A DNA stretch of 24,675 bases from Oppiella nova (GCA_905397405.1 CAJPVJ010000464.1:1-24675); one strand, 5' to 3'. Positions 8,871-21,280 are shown, counted from the stretch's first letter. Notes: generated by a model from the sequence alone, not told the origin. Made by a program: numbers and translations.

Positions 8871-10768
8871 ATGTAATGCTCAAAACAATAGATAATAAGA
8901 TATATTTAATTTTGACAACAAATAAACACATAATAAGGTTTACAATTCAATGCTGTCTCGGTTGCAGTTATATAACTATAGCTATAGGTATAACTAAGTG
9001 CTATAGCAATGGTTTCGAAAATATTATTCATTCATTTCTGTGGTATAATTGATAAGAAACTCATAGATATATATATAAATTTGAAGAGAGTATAGTTAGG
9101 GCAACTGCAGTCAAATTGACAGCTATTTCATAGTTTCTAAGCAACTGGAAGATTATTACAGAGTTTAGGTGTTGTGATCACTATTTGTTCCGTTGTTCCG
9201 TCTCTGCCTGTCTTTCCAACAAATTACTCTCTTATCGCCACAAACGCTACAAATAATGCTACAAAAGCCCGCTTTTTATTTACTGCCTTTTCCTGTGTGT
9301 CATATCTAAAGTATGCGACAAAAACACTGCAAAATACAATATAGAATAATATATGATATGATAGTACAGCTCACCATTACTTATAACAAAGAATATAAAG
9401 AACTTATTAATTTAACTAATATTTGTTTTCAAAACTTGTTTATGTTCTTTAATTAATACTGTATATACTATATAGTACGGTATATTAGTGAATGTTTATT
9501 ATGAAATGCTATACAGTATTATATAAAAACTTTATAGGAGATAGAGAGCATAGTGAGAATGAGCTGGTGCCATTAACTTGTGGTTTACCTGGGCTTATAT
9601 CCCGTTTTACTTAAGACACATCTCTCAGTGTTTATTTCTTATTTGATTTGACTTTATATCGATCTGATGTTCACTCGTGAGCCAAATATTTGTGTGCATT
9701 TTAAAATATTTCAACCCCTCTAGCATTATGTCAACAATTCTGTTAAACAAATCTATTGTATAGAAATTGAAAGCTTAAAATAAAGATTGTTTGCCATATC
9801 TTCGATAAGTCAGTCAAAGCAGTCAAACATTTATTACTTTTAAAGCTCTCAACACAATCTATGGCCACCAGAAGCGATACATCCCTGAGATTTCATTACA
9901 ACTTATTTATACATTATTTTCATATTTAATATAAACCTCTAAAAATAAATTTATTTAACATAATATTAGCGAATTGTGTGTTTTGTTTATTTGTTTATTT
10001 TGTAGATTTTTCTTTTATTAGATGTATTGATAAGTAGTTGTAGTGATATTTGTTTAAATGAATTTAAGAATAAAATTAAGATATAATAGACTATTAAATG
10101 TATAAATAGAAAGAGTAGTGTAATTGAAATTAGCTTTAGTTAAAGCCATTAACTGTTGGTTTAGAGAGAAGTGTAGTATTTGTGAAATGGCTTTATATAA
10201 ACATGTTTTTTTCCAATCAAATCAAATCAAATCAAATATCAAATATTTGTCATTTTTAATGGTGAAAAGTAAAGTGTAAGCATTTGTGATGCACTTATCA
10301 GGTCTCGACTTAGAATATTAGTAAACCAAATATACACATCTACTAGTGTATAGTATATAAATATATAGACATATAAATACTATGCTTGCATTGGTGTGTG
10401 TTATGTAATATTTGATGATTGTTTGATTTGAAGTGAAGTCTATGCCTCAGACTATGCCTTTGCACACATAGACAAAGTGCAGAATGACTCTACACTACAC
10501 CATGACTGCAATATCAGCACAATTGCATACAACACACCACTTATTCTACTATATGTGTATCACAGCCTACTCTAGCAGACTGTATATACCTTACCCTGTA
10601 TATATAGACTGTATGATTCATTACTTATATTTGTCGAGTCGAGTATCTTCTCTACTCAGCGCTACCTAAAAGCAAATATGTAAATAAAGCCATATTTTTG
10701 CCCATTTCTATGTATATTCACATTGGTTCCCATTCATTGCTAATTGCAAATATGTACTCAACCAACAC
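8871..10768. other. AT-rich intergenic DNA
   Basis: No gene seen. It includes a CTATAG-rich palindromic patch near 8970-9005 and a (ATCAA)n pentamer run of about four units at 10216-10238. Confidence 0.6.
10216..10238 (+). repeat. (ATCAA)n short tandem repeat
   Basis: Four and a half copies of the pentamer, followed by a diverged continuation to about 10246. Confidence 0.85.
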
Positions 10769-10975
10769 TACTAACGGTACAGTAGTCTAGCATCAGTACC
10801 AACAGCATCACCACCACAGTACCCAAACACTCCGACACTCGGCTCCAACCAGTCCTCAGTCAGTCAGTCAACGGCCATCCCTCCCGACCCTATCACACAT
10901 TCATTGCCACATAACTGCTCATCAATTCAATACAAGAATATTCTTCAACTAAAGACACTAAGCCTTAAGGGCTAG
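10769..10975 (+). other. C-rich island with exon-like signals
   Basis: A perfect branch-point-like TACTAAC (10769-10775) is followed by acceptor AG candidates at 10781-10782 and 10789-10790. A C-rich, stop-poor block follows. The frame beginning at 10775 stays open to TAG 10973-10975 and reads as Ser/Thr/Pro/Gln-rich (for example PTASPPQYPNTPTLGSNQSS). The frame beginning at 10791 is open to 10952 and is His/Gln-rich. All three frames are open for a stretch because the block has few T-starting stop codons, so openness alone is weak evidence. It could be a terminal exon of an unseen gene or a regulatory island. Confidence 0.2.
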
Positions 10976-13150
10976 AATAGGCTGTGCAGAGTGTGCTGGA
11001 TGCTTGTCTATCGATGTGATATGTGTGCCATAATTTATGTTCTCTACAAAACTCTATTATAGCTTATACTCGCATCACAAATGTTTTTATTCACAATCCG
11101 TGACCAGAATTTCAAATTCTATTCAATGAACTCTCAATTTTTGCAACTCTTATGTTGTTTTCGCCGACAGAAGCGTTTGGTTTATAAGGAACTGACAATA
11201 TAAATTGTTTTATAAAAGTTAAGGTATGTTATGCTTAATTAATATAATATTCTGTACTATTTTACTTATTCTGGATTTGTATGCTTTCAAATGTAGTTTG
11301 ACAAATTATATATCTAGGCATAGACACTAATCCCCAGAGTAGTTATCACTACTTTATATAATTTTGTGTATTTTGAAATTGTTTTCAATGAGTTCCATAA
11401 AGTTGTTGGTTATTTATTTTCCCATATAATTAAAATTATGACCGTATATTTGAATATTATTTATATGAATGCTAGTGGTGTGCAAAACAATGTTAAAGTG
11501 GTGTCATTTGAGGTACAATACTGTATTGCATTGAGTCGTAAACTGGATTCTCATATCTATTATGACTACAGTATTTTGAAAGTGATGTGATATATGCAGC
11601 AAAATATGATATTTGTTGAGCGGATGTGAATTTCTTCACATTTATCTCAAGAGCATATGATGTGATGTTCACAACAATTATTGTACGCCTTTTGGTCGGT
11701 CTTTATAAAAGCGTTTCTATTGATAGCTTAACTTAATTTATATATAAAGTGCGAAAAGTAACAGCAATTTGAAGCCATTAAAGTATTAATTGAATAGTAC
11801 TTTAATAGCAAAAAATCAGTGTTCGCTCGCTCTGTGTGTTCCTCTTTATTGCATGTAATGTAATGTACGAATCATACCTCCCGTACCTCTCGTTGCCTCT
11901 CATATCCATCCCATCGCCCAAACACAACCACCACAAGAGTCTCTCAAGTATACAGCATTTTAACGCCCATTTAATACCAACTTAATTGTCATTTTAATCA
12001 GTTGCCAATTATTTCAATTAACCAAACAAAAGAAATATATGCTTTGTCTTATTATTAAAGCAATTTGTTAATGAAGTAATGAAATCACTTAATGCTGTAC
12101 TGCCCACCAGTCTCCCTGTGAATGACATATCAGTGCCATTCACTTCATTACTTGAATCCAACAAAATTATTATTGAATTTCATTTAACTCGTGCATAGAG
12201 GCTATGTTATAATACTGTATTTTACAATATAATAGAGTGTTTAGGGTTTATATGGTATTATATGGTATTTTGGGGGCGAATAACAAGTTCTAAATACTCT
12301 AATTAATAGCAATTCGTGTCTCAATAATACAATGATTTGCATTCAATTCAATTCAATTCATTGCTCTTTTCAGCAATGATTGCTAGGATTAGGACATTTT
12401 AAATGCATATAAGTATTAGTATTTGGACGATTGTGTCGATTATATGTTTGTTATATGCATTCAATAGACACATAGATTTGAAAATAGCAGGAAATATATT
12501 GAAGTCTCAGTTTGGGTGCTATATTTGAAGCTTCATTCAAGCCGTCACTGTTGGTCTCCGTTTGGTTTATGACAAATAAATGCTTATAAATTTCATTGCC
12601 TTTTCAGTCAATGCCTTCCCTTAAGGCAAATGTTAAAGCATTTGCGGAAACAATATATTGAAGATTAAAGATATGATGTTTTGGGCCAATCGATGAGCAC
12701 ATGAACACAGGGCTCACTATAAGCACTCAAATCCGTTCGTTACATACGCTCTGTTTGGATGAATACATCAATACATTAATGATTCGTCTTTTCAGACTTA
12801 AATCAATGAGTTATTCATGAATACATCACTCATAAGCAAAATCAGAATTTAATTAATTTTCAAAATTAATCAATGAATGAATGCTTTTGTATTTTATTCT
12901 TGTTATTCGCATATCATTTGTCAAACAAAACAATCGATTCTTTCATCACAACTATTGTGACAATTATTTTAATGAGAAAATGAAAGATTTTATCTTCACT
13001 TGAAATACAAATAATTTTTGTGTTTTTTGTTTTGTTTTGTTATATACAGTAAATGATTGAACTGCTTTTTGTGTAATGCAGTCATTGAGGCATTTATGTT
13101 AATAGAGAAAAAGTTTAGTAGAAAATCGATGCAAACATAGAGTGAGTGAA
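10976..13150. other. AT-rich intergenic DNA with a second C-rich patch
   Basis: No supported gene. A C-rich patch at about 11875-11940 resembles the 10.8 kb island and carries a 40-codon ATG frame from 11863. A short tandem TATATGGTAT pair lies near 12249-12268. Confidence 0.5.
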
Positions 13151-13181
13151 AGAGCAGAGCATCCGAGTGTAGACGACAAGC
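13151..13181 (+). repeat. source of the 31-bp inverted copy at the duplication junction
   Basis: All 31 bases recur in reverse complement at 15593-15623, between the two copies of the 1.8 kb tandem duplication. The match ends abruptly on the C at 13181; its other end runs into the GA-like side. Confidence 0.9.
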
Positions 13182-13768
13182 AAATGAAACAGTTTGCCAA
13201 TAGAGCACAGTTTGCCGGTGCCTATGCCAGTGTCTAATGCCAGTGCCTAATGCCTAATGCCTGTCCGCTGTGACCGTTTGTTTGCATTGCACTATAGCTA
13301 TAGATTTGCAATACTGGCACAAATACAGTGCACTCCGACTTCCATACGTTAAGCAAATGTCTTCTTTGATCTATATATGCATTATATTATATGCACTCAT
13401 ATCTGCAAAAACACTATTGACTGTACGGACATTGAATACCAAAATCTGAATAATACTAATATTGTATATCTTCTTATATTTGCTTTTCTCAGCTCTCACT
13501 CCAAAAGCAAAACTAAAAAATAGATAAACAACGAATTCAAAGATTTTGCATTGCTTTTATATCTTTTAAAATTGATAGAATATATGATTTCTATTCACAA
13601 TCAACGCAAATAACATAAATATCATTTTAAATATTAATATTCTCTTCATTATATTTACTCACTAAACTAAGAATTCATTAACATTTCTATAGCAGTACTG
13701 CTATCAATGTACTTGTCCACTATATTTGTCAAATATCCTTTAACATTAACTACATGTATTGTCTTAGT
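13182..13768. other. intergenic DNA before the tandem duplication
   Basis: AT-rich. An imperfect 13-bp tandem repeat of the type GCCAGTGYCTAAT lies at about 13226-13262. No gene seen. Confidence 0.5.

Positions 13769-13769
<1 letters not shown>

Positions 13770-13812
<43 letters not shown>
13770..13812 (+). repeat. (CT)n tract at the left edge of copy A
   Basis: About 43 bases of CT. The copy B counterpart is only about 21 bases (15620-15640). Confidence 0.95.
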
Positions 13813-13814
<2 letters not shown>

Positions 13815-14311
13815 AAAACTTTTTCTCTATTATCTTCAGGTGTGATCATAAACATACTAAGTATTCGTACTGTGTAGATAATTTAGTATATTTCTTAATA
13901 AATTAAATATTAATCAATGAACAATGAATTGATTATCAGATAATTAATTTGATAATTTATTTGTCTAATTTTAATCAATTGCTAAAATTTTGAGTGTTTT
14001 GTTAAATTAATAACATATTTATAGATATATACAGTACAAGTCAATTACTGTATAAATTAATACTTTATCATGTGTATTAATTAATAATCATGTGTAAGGT
14101 ATATTGAATATTTTTCAATTTACAATATAAATAAAAATTTTAACTCAGAATATGCCATTAAACCATTTGCGCTGATAACTTTTTCACTCATTATAGCATA
14201 TACTGTATTATATGTTTTTAGATGTTTACTGCATGTATAGCTAGTCGTGTAAATTAAATAGAGTACAAAACAACTTTTTATTGAATTGCATTTCTAACTA
14301 ATAATTATAGC

Positions 14312-14700
14312 ATTGTTAATAAAATTGTTGTTTTTGGTGAACACCCATTGTTATAAACGCTTAGTTCACAGTTTGAATCATTTGCTATAAACATAACATT
14401 TTTAATCAGATTAAAAACAACATGACAATTATTTTAAACATTACTTTAGAAATAAATTAATTTATTTTAAATAACTCTAAATTAAATTAAATTATTTTTA
14501 TACTTAAACGTCATTCGCAAAATATATAGTACATATTTTTTAAAAATAATAAATACTTTATTTTTTATCTAAATAGTACATATTATGTATCCACTAGTAG
14601 GGGTAGGGGGTCATGTCATAGTATATTTCACGATGTTAAATTCCTATGTATTATAGAGGGACAGGGTCAATTTATGGTCAAAATTGTGCGTAGGTACTTT
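14312..14700. mobile_element. decayed copy of the MITE-like element in copy A (within this interval)
   Basis: The left terminal repeat is near 14510-14523. The right repeat is lost: 14 bases present in copy B (GCGAATGACGCCTT) are missing between TT dinucleotides near 14697-14700. The interior carries the extra 47 bases at about 14538-14584. Confidence 0.5.
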
Positions 14701-15591
14701 ATAATAAAATACTAACATTTTAAAAATATACCTATTGATAGTTTTAATACAGCAATTCTCACGATTTAGCAATGTTTGCACTTAACAGATGTCCACAAAA
14801 ATGGACGGACAGGTCAGTGAAATGTTGAGTTATTACCCGATATGCACCGGGATGTGTCATAGTGTATTTTGCAATATGCAACCTTCCTAATTCAATAGAA
14901 GTCTATGTTTGTATATAAAAACTATTTGTATGTAATTAATGTTTAAAATCGATTGTTTTATTTGAGTTCAAACAATAATTTAAATAAATTTATGATACGA
15001 GAGTCTAAATAAAAAATACTGTAAATAGTGGAATACTGTACAATGAATTCCCTGCGCCGATGGTGTAGTGCCAGCGCCGACAGCACTGGTATTGCTTTTT
15101 ATGATTGTATAAAAGAATAGATGTAATAATTAAGACAGACATTGAAAGTGTGATTGAGTTGAATGTTAATAACATTAATGCTATTATTAGTTGATCACAT
15201 CGATGGTACACATGATATGTTAATACATTTAAGGGCAAAGTTATAGTTAGCTATTGTGTTGAGAGTAAACAAAATGATAAAAAGAGAACTCATTGATGAC
15301 TGCAATGAATGCAATGAATGTGAGATAAGATGGAATCACTTCTAGAGAATGACTGGTTTGGGCTGAATATGAGATCAATATTGTGTGTCAATCGGGAAGT
15401 AAATATTAGTTTTACTTCTCTCCAATCGTCCCGGAGTACAAACTCTGAAAAGTCAATATTCTTAAGCATACATTGGATGAGGTATATAAATGGGGCTCAA
15501 AACACATTCTCTCCAAAACACTCATTCAATTGTGTGCATCTCTGCCGATAATTCTCACAATACTCTATACAACACACTATACTCTTCTCTA

Positions 15592-15623
15592 AGCTTGTCG
15601 TCTACACTCGGATGCTCTGCTCT
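15592..15623 (-). repeat. junction insert: inverted copy of 13151-13181
   Basis: 15593-15623 is the exact reverse complement of 13151-13181. It is absent at the right end of copy B. Its last bases, GCTCT, overlap the start of copy B's CT tract, a 5-base microhomology. Confidence 0.9.
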
Positions 15624-17360
15624 CTCTCTCTCTCTCTCTCCAAAAACTTTTTCTCTATTATCATCAGGTGTGATCATAAACATACAAAGTATTCGTACTG
15701 TGTAGATAATTTAGTATATTTCTTAATAAATTAAATATTAATAATGAATTGATTATCAGATAATTAATTTGATAGTTTATTTGTCTAATTTTAATCAATT
15801 GCTAAAATTTTGAGTGTTTTGTTAAATTAATAACATATTTATAGATATATACAAGTCAACCACTGTATAAATTAATATTTTATTACAAATCATGTGTAAG
15901 GTATATTGAATATTTTTCAATTTACAATATAAATAAAAATCTTAACTCAGAATATGCCATTAAACCATTTGCGCTGATAACTTTTTCACTCATTATACCA
16001 TATACTGTATTATATGTTTTTAGATGTTTACTGCATGTATTGCTAGTCGTGTAAATTAAATAGAGTACAAAACAACTTTTTACTTGAATTGCATTTCTAA
16101 CTAATAATTATAGCATTGTTAATAAAATTGTTGTTTTTGGTGAACACCCATTGTTATAAACGCTTAGTTCACAGTTTGAATCATTTGCTATAAACATAAC
16201 GTTTTTAATCAGATTAAAAACAACATGACAATTATTTTAAACATTACTTTAGAAATAAGTTAATTTATTTTAAATAACTCTAAATTAAATTAAATTATTT
16301 TTATACTTAAGCGTCATTCGCAAAATATATAGTACATATTATGTATCCACTAGTAGGGGTAGGGGGTCATGCCATAGTATATTTCACAATGTTAAATTCC
16401 TGTGTATTATAGAGGGACAGGGTCAATTTATGGCCAAAATTTTGCGTAGGTACTTTGCGAATGACGCCTTATAATAAAATACTAACATTTAAAAATATAC
16501 CTATTGCTAGTTTTAATACAACAATTCTCACGATTTAGCAATGTTTGCACTTAACAGATGTCCACAAAAATGGACGGACAGGTCAGTGAAATGTTGAGTT
16601 ATTACCCGATATGCACCGGGATGTGTCATAGTGTATTTTACAATATGCAACCTTCCTAATTCAATAGAAGTCTATGTTTGTATATAAAAACTATTTGTAT
16701 GTAATTAATGTTTAAAATCGATTGTTTTATTTGAGTTCAAACAATAATTTAAATAAATTTATGATACGAGAGTCTAAATAAAAAATACTGTCAATAGTGG
16801 AATACTGTACAATGAATTCCCTGCGCCGATGGTGTAGTGCCAGCGCCGGCAGCACTGGTATTGCTTTTTATTATTGTATAAGAGAATAGATGTAATAATT
16901 AAGACAGACATTGAAAGTGTGATTGAGTTGAATGTTAATAACATTAATGCTATTATTAGTTGATCGCATCGATGGTACACATGATATGTTAATACATTTA
17001 AGGGCAAAGTTATAGTTAGCTATTGTGTCTCAAGTAAACAAAATGATAAAAAGAGAACTCATTGATGAATGCAATGAATGCAATGAATGTGAGATAAGAT
17101 GGAATCACTTCTAGAGAATGACTGGTTTGGGCTGAATATGAGATCAATATTGTGTGTCAATCGGGAAGTAAATATTAGTTTTGCTTCTCTCCAATCGTCC
17201 CGGAGTACAAACTCTGAAAAGTCAATATTCTTGAGCATACATTGGATGAGGTATATAAATGGGGCTCAAAACACATTCTCTCCAAAACACTCATTCAATT
17301 GTGTGCATCTCTGCCGATAATTCTCACAATACTCTATACAACACACTATACTCTTCTCTA
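15619..17360 (+). repeat. tandem segmental duplication, copy B
   Basis: Second copy of 13769-15591. It starts in a CT tract (15620-15640) and ends at CTCTTCTCTA, after which unique DNA continues. It retains both terminal repeats of the embedded MITE-like element. Confidence 0.95.
16311..16467. mobile_element. 157-bp MITE-like element inside copy B
   Basis: Terminal inverted repeats GCGTCATTCGCAAA (16311-16324) and TTTGCGAATGACGC (16454-16467) match perfectly over 14 bases. CTTA flanks both sides (16306-16309, 16468-16471), but with one extra base on the left, so the target site is not resolved; a TTAA site is also possible. The interior has no ORF. In copy A the left repeat has one change (ACGTCATTCGCAAA) and the right one is deleted. 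Confidence 0.65.
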
Positions 17361-18381
17361 TTTTCCATTTTATATGACAAATATAATAACTTTTTCACAA
17401 ATTCAATGCTTTTCTATTTTTACAATCAAATTCAATCTCTAGTTTTCTCGTCAGTTCACAGACTTTTGATCTGAAAAACTAGTTTTTCTCATATAAACCC
17501 TATAATTAAATAATTGTTTCGTCAATCGTTACAAACGAAATGATTACTCTTTAAGCGATCGTTTATTGTATATAAGATATTGGCACAGAGTTAGACCGCA
17601 TTTGGCTTACATTTAGATCTGATTAATTGGACTGCATTTGTCAGCCCTCATGACGACCCTCACCATCCATTTAAAGGTATTGTTCATTATATCCATTGAT
17701 TCAAAACTGCATTACTTTTTAGCAAATAAGCCAAACGTCTGTCGCAATAGACTGTACGCTACGGTGTATTGCATTTGTACTGCGATTGTATTGAGCTATA
17801 GATCTGGCAAAAGAGGATTATTTAGAGATTTAACTCAATTCTCTTCCATATGCTTGCGGTACTAAAAAATGGTAGAAACAGTTGTTTCACATATTATTTC
17901 ATTGATCGTGTGTTTAATTCATTGAGCGCTTCATTCTGTAAATTGATTACATTTTCGATAGATTGGCAAAAATGGTTTGTTGTATGAAAATGAAAGTGAA
18001 TGAAGAGATGATATGAAAGTTATATGAAATGATTATCTGTGAAGATGTGATCGACTTGATTGTTGGCACAACTCAAGGATTGGTGGCAACGGTTGGAAAT
18101 GGTTGGCAATGATGTACGTCATTGTGATGTTCGCACCATTAAGAAAGCGTCAATGTTTGGCAGTGGGCTGACTGTGCCGTTAACCGTAACATCTAGTAAT
18201 CGATATAATCTAAGCGTAGAGACATAGACATCAATATTTTCATCTTCGGTGCTCAGCTCTACACCAAAGCTACAGCAGTTGTGTTCATATAATACAACTC
18301 AACTCAACTCTTGTGCTCTATTTCTCTATTGCTATCAATGCCCTCAAGCGCTCTGTTAGTACGCTATGAATGATATAAACA

Positions 18382-18384
<3 letters not shown>
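17361..18384. other. AT-rich intergenic DNA
   Basis: No supported gene. GGTTGG/GGCAAC-like G-rich patches occur at about 18078-18110. Confidence 0.5.

Positions 18385-18422
<38 letters not shown>
18385..18422 (+). repeat. (TC)n microsatellite
   Basis: About 38 bases of uninterrupted TC. Confidence 0.97.
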
Positions 18423-18425
<3 letters not shown>

Positions 18426-20095
18426 GTATTATTTCTTTCAAAAACTAAATTAAATATCTTTTCCCGAGATTTCAATTTTGAAAGAAAATAACACACCAAT
18501 TGATAGACTCTTTAAAATTACTCTATACTATACTTATCGCTGAAACAAATTTTTTATTATCATATAATTCTTTAAATTGATTTTTTATATACAAAAATGT
18601 TTTTAAAAATAAATAATTCTTTTCTATTATTTATTTCATTTAATATAATCACAGGATTTCAAACAAACTATTCATAAATGGAAAAAGAGATTTTGTTTTT
18701 TTCAAATGTTATTAAATAAAATATTTGAATTTTTTTGTAGTGTTTTATTTAACTCAATACCTATTGATATTGAGTGTATTATTTACTCAATAATTAATTT
18801 ATAGTTTTTCATCACTCGCTATTATTTGAATAAAATATCAGAAAATCTCATTTTATTTTATTTCTGTCAAAATTCTTGTGTATGTTTTGCAATGTTCTAC
18901 ACATACTCTGGGGCTGTATTCCGAGTGAGTGCTCTTTTTATGTATAACTATTTCTACAGAAATATTGAGTGAACTTTTTGTGTGTAAAGTATGGAAAGTA
19001 AAGAAGTTTTTGCATTAATTGCATTGAATGGATGGCATGCGAGCACACGCTTCACAACTTATCTAATGAGAAAATGCTTTGAATTACCACTACTTCATAG
19101 TCATCACTACATTTGCCTCCCTTTCCCTTTTCTCTCGCATAATCTGATTAAGTGTCGAGAGAAAAGCAAAATTAAACTAAACTATAGAAAAAAGATTAAA
19201 CTCATAAGGATTTTTACTGAACCTAAAAAATGACAGCAATTTCGCGCAAACTATAGGGCAAGTGCTCCGATATGTGAAATACTTTTTTATTAATAAAACA
19301 ATTGGAAACTAAAATATAAAGACCGGCAATTGAAAAGTTTTACTCGAAAATATAAATGAAATGAAAAACTGATAAAAAAGTTATCAAATATTATTTGAGA
19401 AGCGAAATCAAAACATCAATAGATTTCGCCTGAAAGCAAACTGCAGTGCAATGAATGTGTAATGCAAGTGAAGCCATACATTGGGTTGGCTATGGAAGTG
19501 AGAAATTGATAATAAAAATTGTATCCCTTATTGTTACTTATGATAGTATTATGAAATTTTGTGCACTTATACTAAATCAGGGATTAAGTCGAAGAGGGAT
19601 GCATTTTGTCTCGATTTGGCATAAAAGTTATGAATAGAGTCGACACGTGCTTACACTTGAAACATACGGACGCCGTTCCTCTCGTATGAATGTACGGCAC
19701 GAGTGGTGCGAATGAAAACACGGCTTTCTATGCTATGCGAAAGTATATGATATTTTACTGCATATAAAGTGATGATTAGTTTTTTTTAACTACGAAGAAG
19801 ACTGAGCCGCGATTTGCTTTCAATTTGTGAGACCACTCCATGTCTTAATACTTGATAACAAGTTGCGGTGAAATGCATGCATTGTCTGTCAAATGCTATG
19901 CAGTACTAACTATTGCACATCTGTTCACTTTCAGTACAATGCAATCACTTATTGATAGTTACTTTCAATTTTAATAATCAATTTCTGTCTTATAATAATA
20001 ATACAGATAAGTTTGCACCAATATATGTGCGATATACAGTACATGCACCAATATACATGTTCAGTATATATGAACACAGAATTGTAAAATTGGTG
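18423..20095. other. AT-rich intergenic DNA
   Basis: Very AT-rich to about 18900. Short frames at 18991-19233 and 19455-19637 show no protein-like features. A GC-richer patch with a CACGTG E-box lies near 19640-19725. Confidence 0.5.
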
Positions 20096-20212
20096 CTGAA
20101 GTGCAGGTGAGGTAATAAGCGGTGAGTGCAGTGCAGGTGTGTAGGTATAGCATGGCTATGGTGTATGGCATGGCATGGTGTAGTTTGGTATGGTATGGTT
20201 TGGTTGTTACTA
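20096..20212 (+). repeat. G/T-rich, C-poor low-complexity tract
   Basis: Strong strand asymmetry built from GGTATGG, GGCATGG and GTGCAGGTG units, with almost no C on the plus strand. GTGCAGGTG occurs twice (about 20100 and 20131). Confidence 0.7.
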
Positions 20213-20332
20213 ATTCTTGTACAGGTGTTGTCACTGGATGTGTGGGGATCTCTTGACTTTGTCTTAGACATTAGTGCTTGTATTGAGGCGTTCATTGCAT
20301 GCATTGTTGTTAACCATAAAACTGACATTCAG

Positions 20333-20578
20333 TACATTCAGTGACATTCCTATAATAGTTAAGAGATTCCTTTTAGTGAATTCCTTTTCTCCCTAATCCT
20401 GACTTTCATGATAAGTGCCTGCACGACACCTGCACTGCAAACTCAAATTTGTGCTCAAACTGGTGCTCACATAATAATAGATGTATTGGCCATTAATGCC
20501 AACACTTAGTCACTATAGGATAGACCAGAACCTCAAAGTTGTTGCTTTTGAACCCTTTTGCACAATTTTCTCAGAAAA
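20333..20578 (+). repeat. 246-bp tandem duplication, copy 1
   Basis: Near-identical to 20579-20847. It has one copy each of the 12-mers TCAAATTTGTGC and TCAAACTGGTGC. Confidence 0.95.
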
Positions 20579-20847
20579 TACATTCAGTGACATTCCTATA
20601 ATAGTTAAGAGATTCCTTTTAGTGAATTCCTTTTCTCCCTAATCCTGACTTTCATGATAAGTGCCTGCACGACACCTGCACTGCAAACTCAAATTTGTGC
20701 TCAAATTTGTGCTCAAACTGGTGCTCAAACTGGTGCTCACATAATAATAGATGTATTGGCCATTAATGCCAACACTTAGTCACTATAGGATAGACCAGAA
20801 CCTCAAAGTTGTTGCTTTTGAACCCTTTTGCACAATTTTCTCAGAAA
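20579..20847 (+). repeat. 246-bp tandem duplication, copy 2 with internal 12-mer expansion
   Basis: Same sequence as copy 1, but each of the two internal 12-mers is doubled (24 extra bases) and one A is lost at the end. It is followed by TACAT, the first bases of a third unit. Confidence 0.95.
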
Positions 20848-21278
20848 TACATAAACCAAAAATGCATTACTTTATCAGCTCTAACTATATTATTATTTTT
20901 TGTCAGTTTTTATCGGAGCTCTGCCTTCAGGGACATTGAGATGATATAAGGGCTGCGATAGGAAGGACTTCCATATACTTTGCTTTTTGTATTGAAAACT
21001 GTACTCAAACTCTCAGTTCTTTGCAGAGAAGCAGTTGTGGAGTAGAGCCGGGAGTTTGCAATATATGCAGTATATATAGATATTGGTGAGGGAAGTACTG
21101 CACGAAATACTGTCAATATTTACCAAACTTGCGGATGACGGTCTACAGGCAATACCGTATAACCATATTCTCTATCCATTGTATGTACTGAACCAAATGC
21201 CATATATTGCCCAATCCCACTGCCATCCCCTTCTATCATACACTGTACCCCCATCGGGCATTCGTGTCATATGAAGTG

Positions 21279-21280
<2 letters not shown>
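20848..21280. other. intergenic DNA
   Basis: Mixed composition with no supported gene. Confidence 0.5.

Larger units (their letters stand above)
13769..15591 (+). repeat. tandem segmental duplication, copy A
   Basis: Direct copy of 15619-17360 at about 98% identity by eye, plus indels. It begins at the CT tract 13770-13812 and ends at CTCTTCTCTA. Relative to copy B it has a longer CT tract, 47 extra bases bounded by the 12-bp direct repeat ATAGTACATATT (14526 and 14573), and lacks the right terminal repeat of the embedded MITE-like element. The short ORFs it shares with copy B show no convincing protein features. Confidence 0.95.

Noticed and set aside
13667-13855. Minus-strand ORF with an Arg-Glu repeat
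   Set aside because: The RE repeat is only the translation of the CT/GA microsatellite.
15005-15238. ORFs shared by the two duplicate copies (15005-15238 and 16774-17007 -, 15330-15551 and 17099-17320 +)
   Set aside because: Sharing is explained by recent duplication. The minus frame starts at TTG; changes are a mix of silent and replacement (about 3:2 and 1:1), too few to show selection. No family resemblance.
15483-15490. TATATAAA box in both duplicate copies (also about 17252)
   Set aside because: No well-placed initiator and no gene downstream; a common word in this AT-rich DNA.
20333-20847. CRISPR-like array
   Set aside because: The repeats are directly tandem without spacers, and the genome is eukaryotic.
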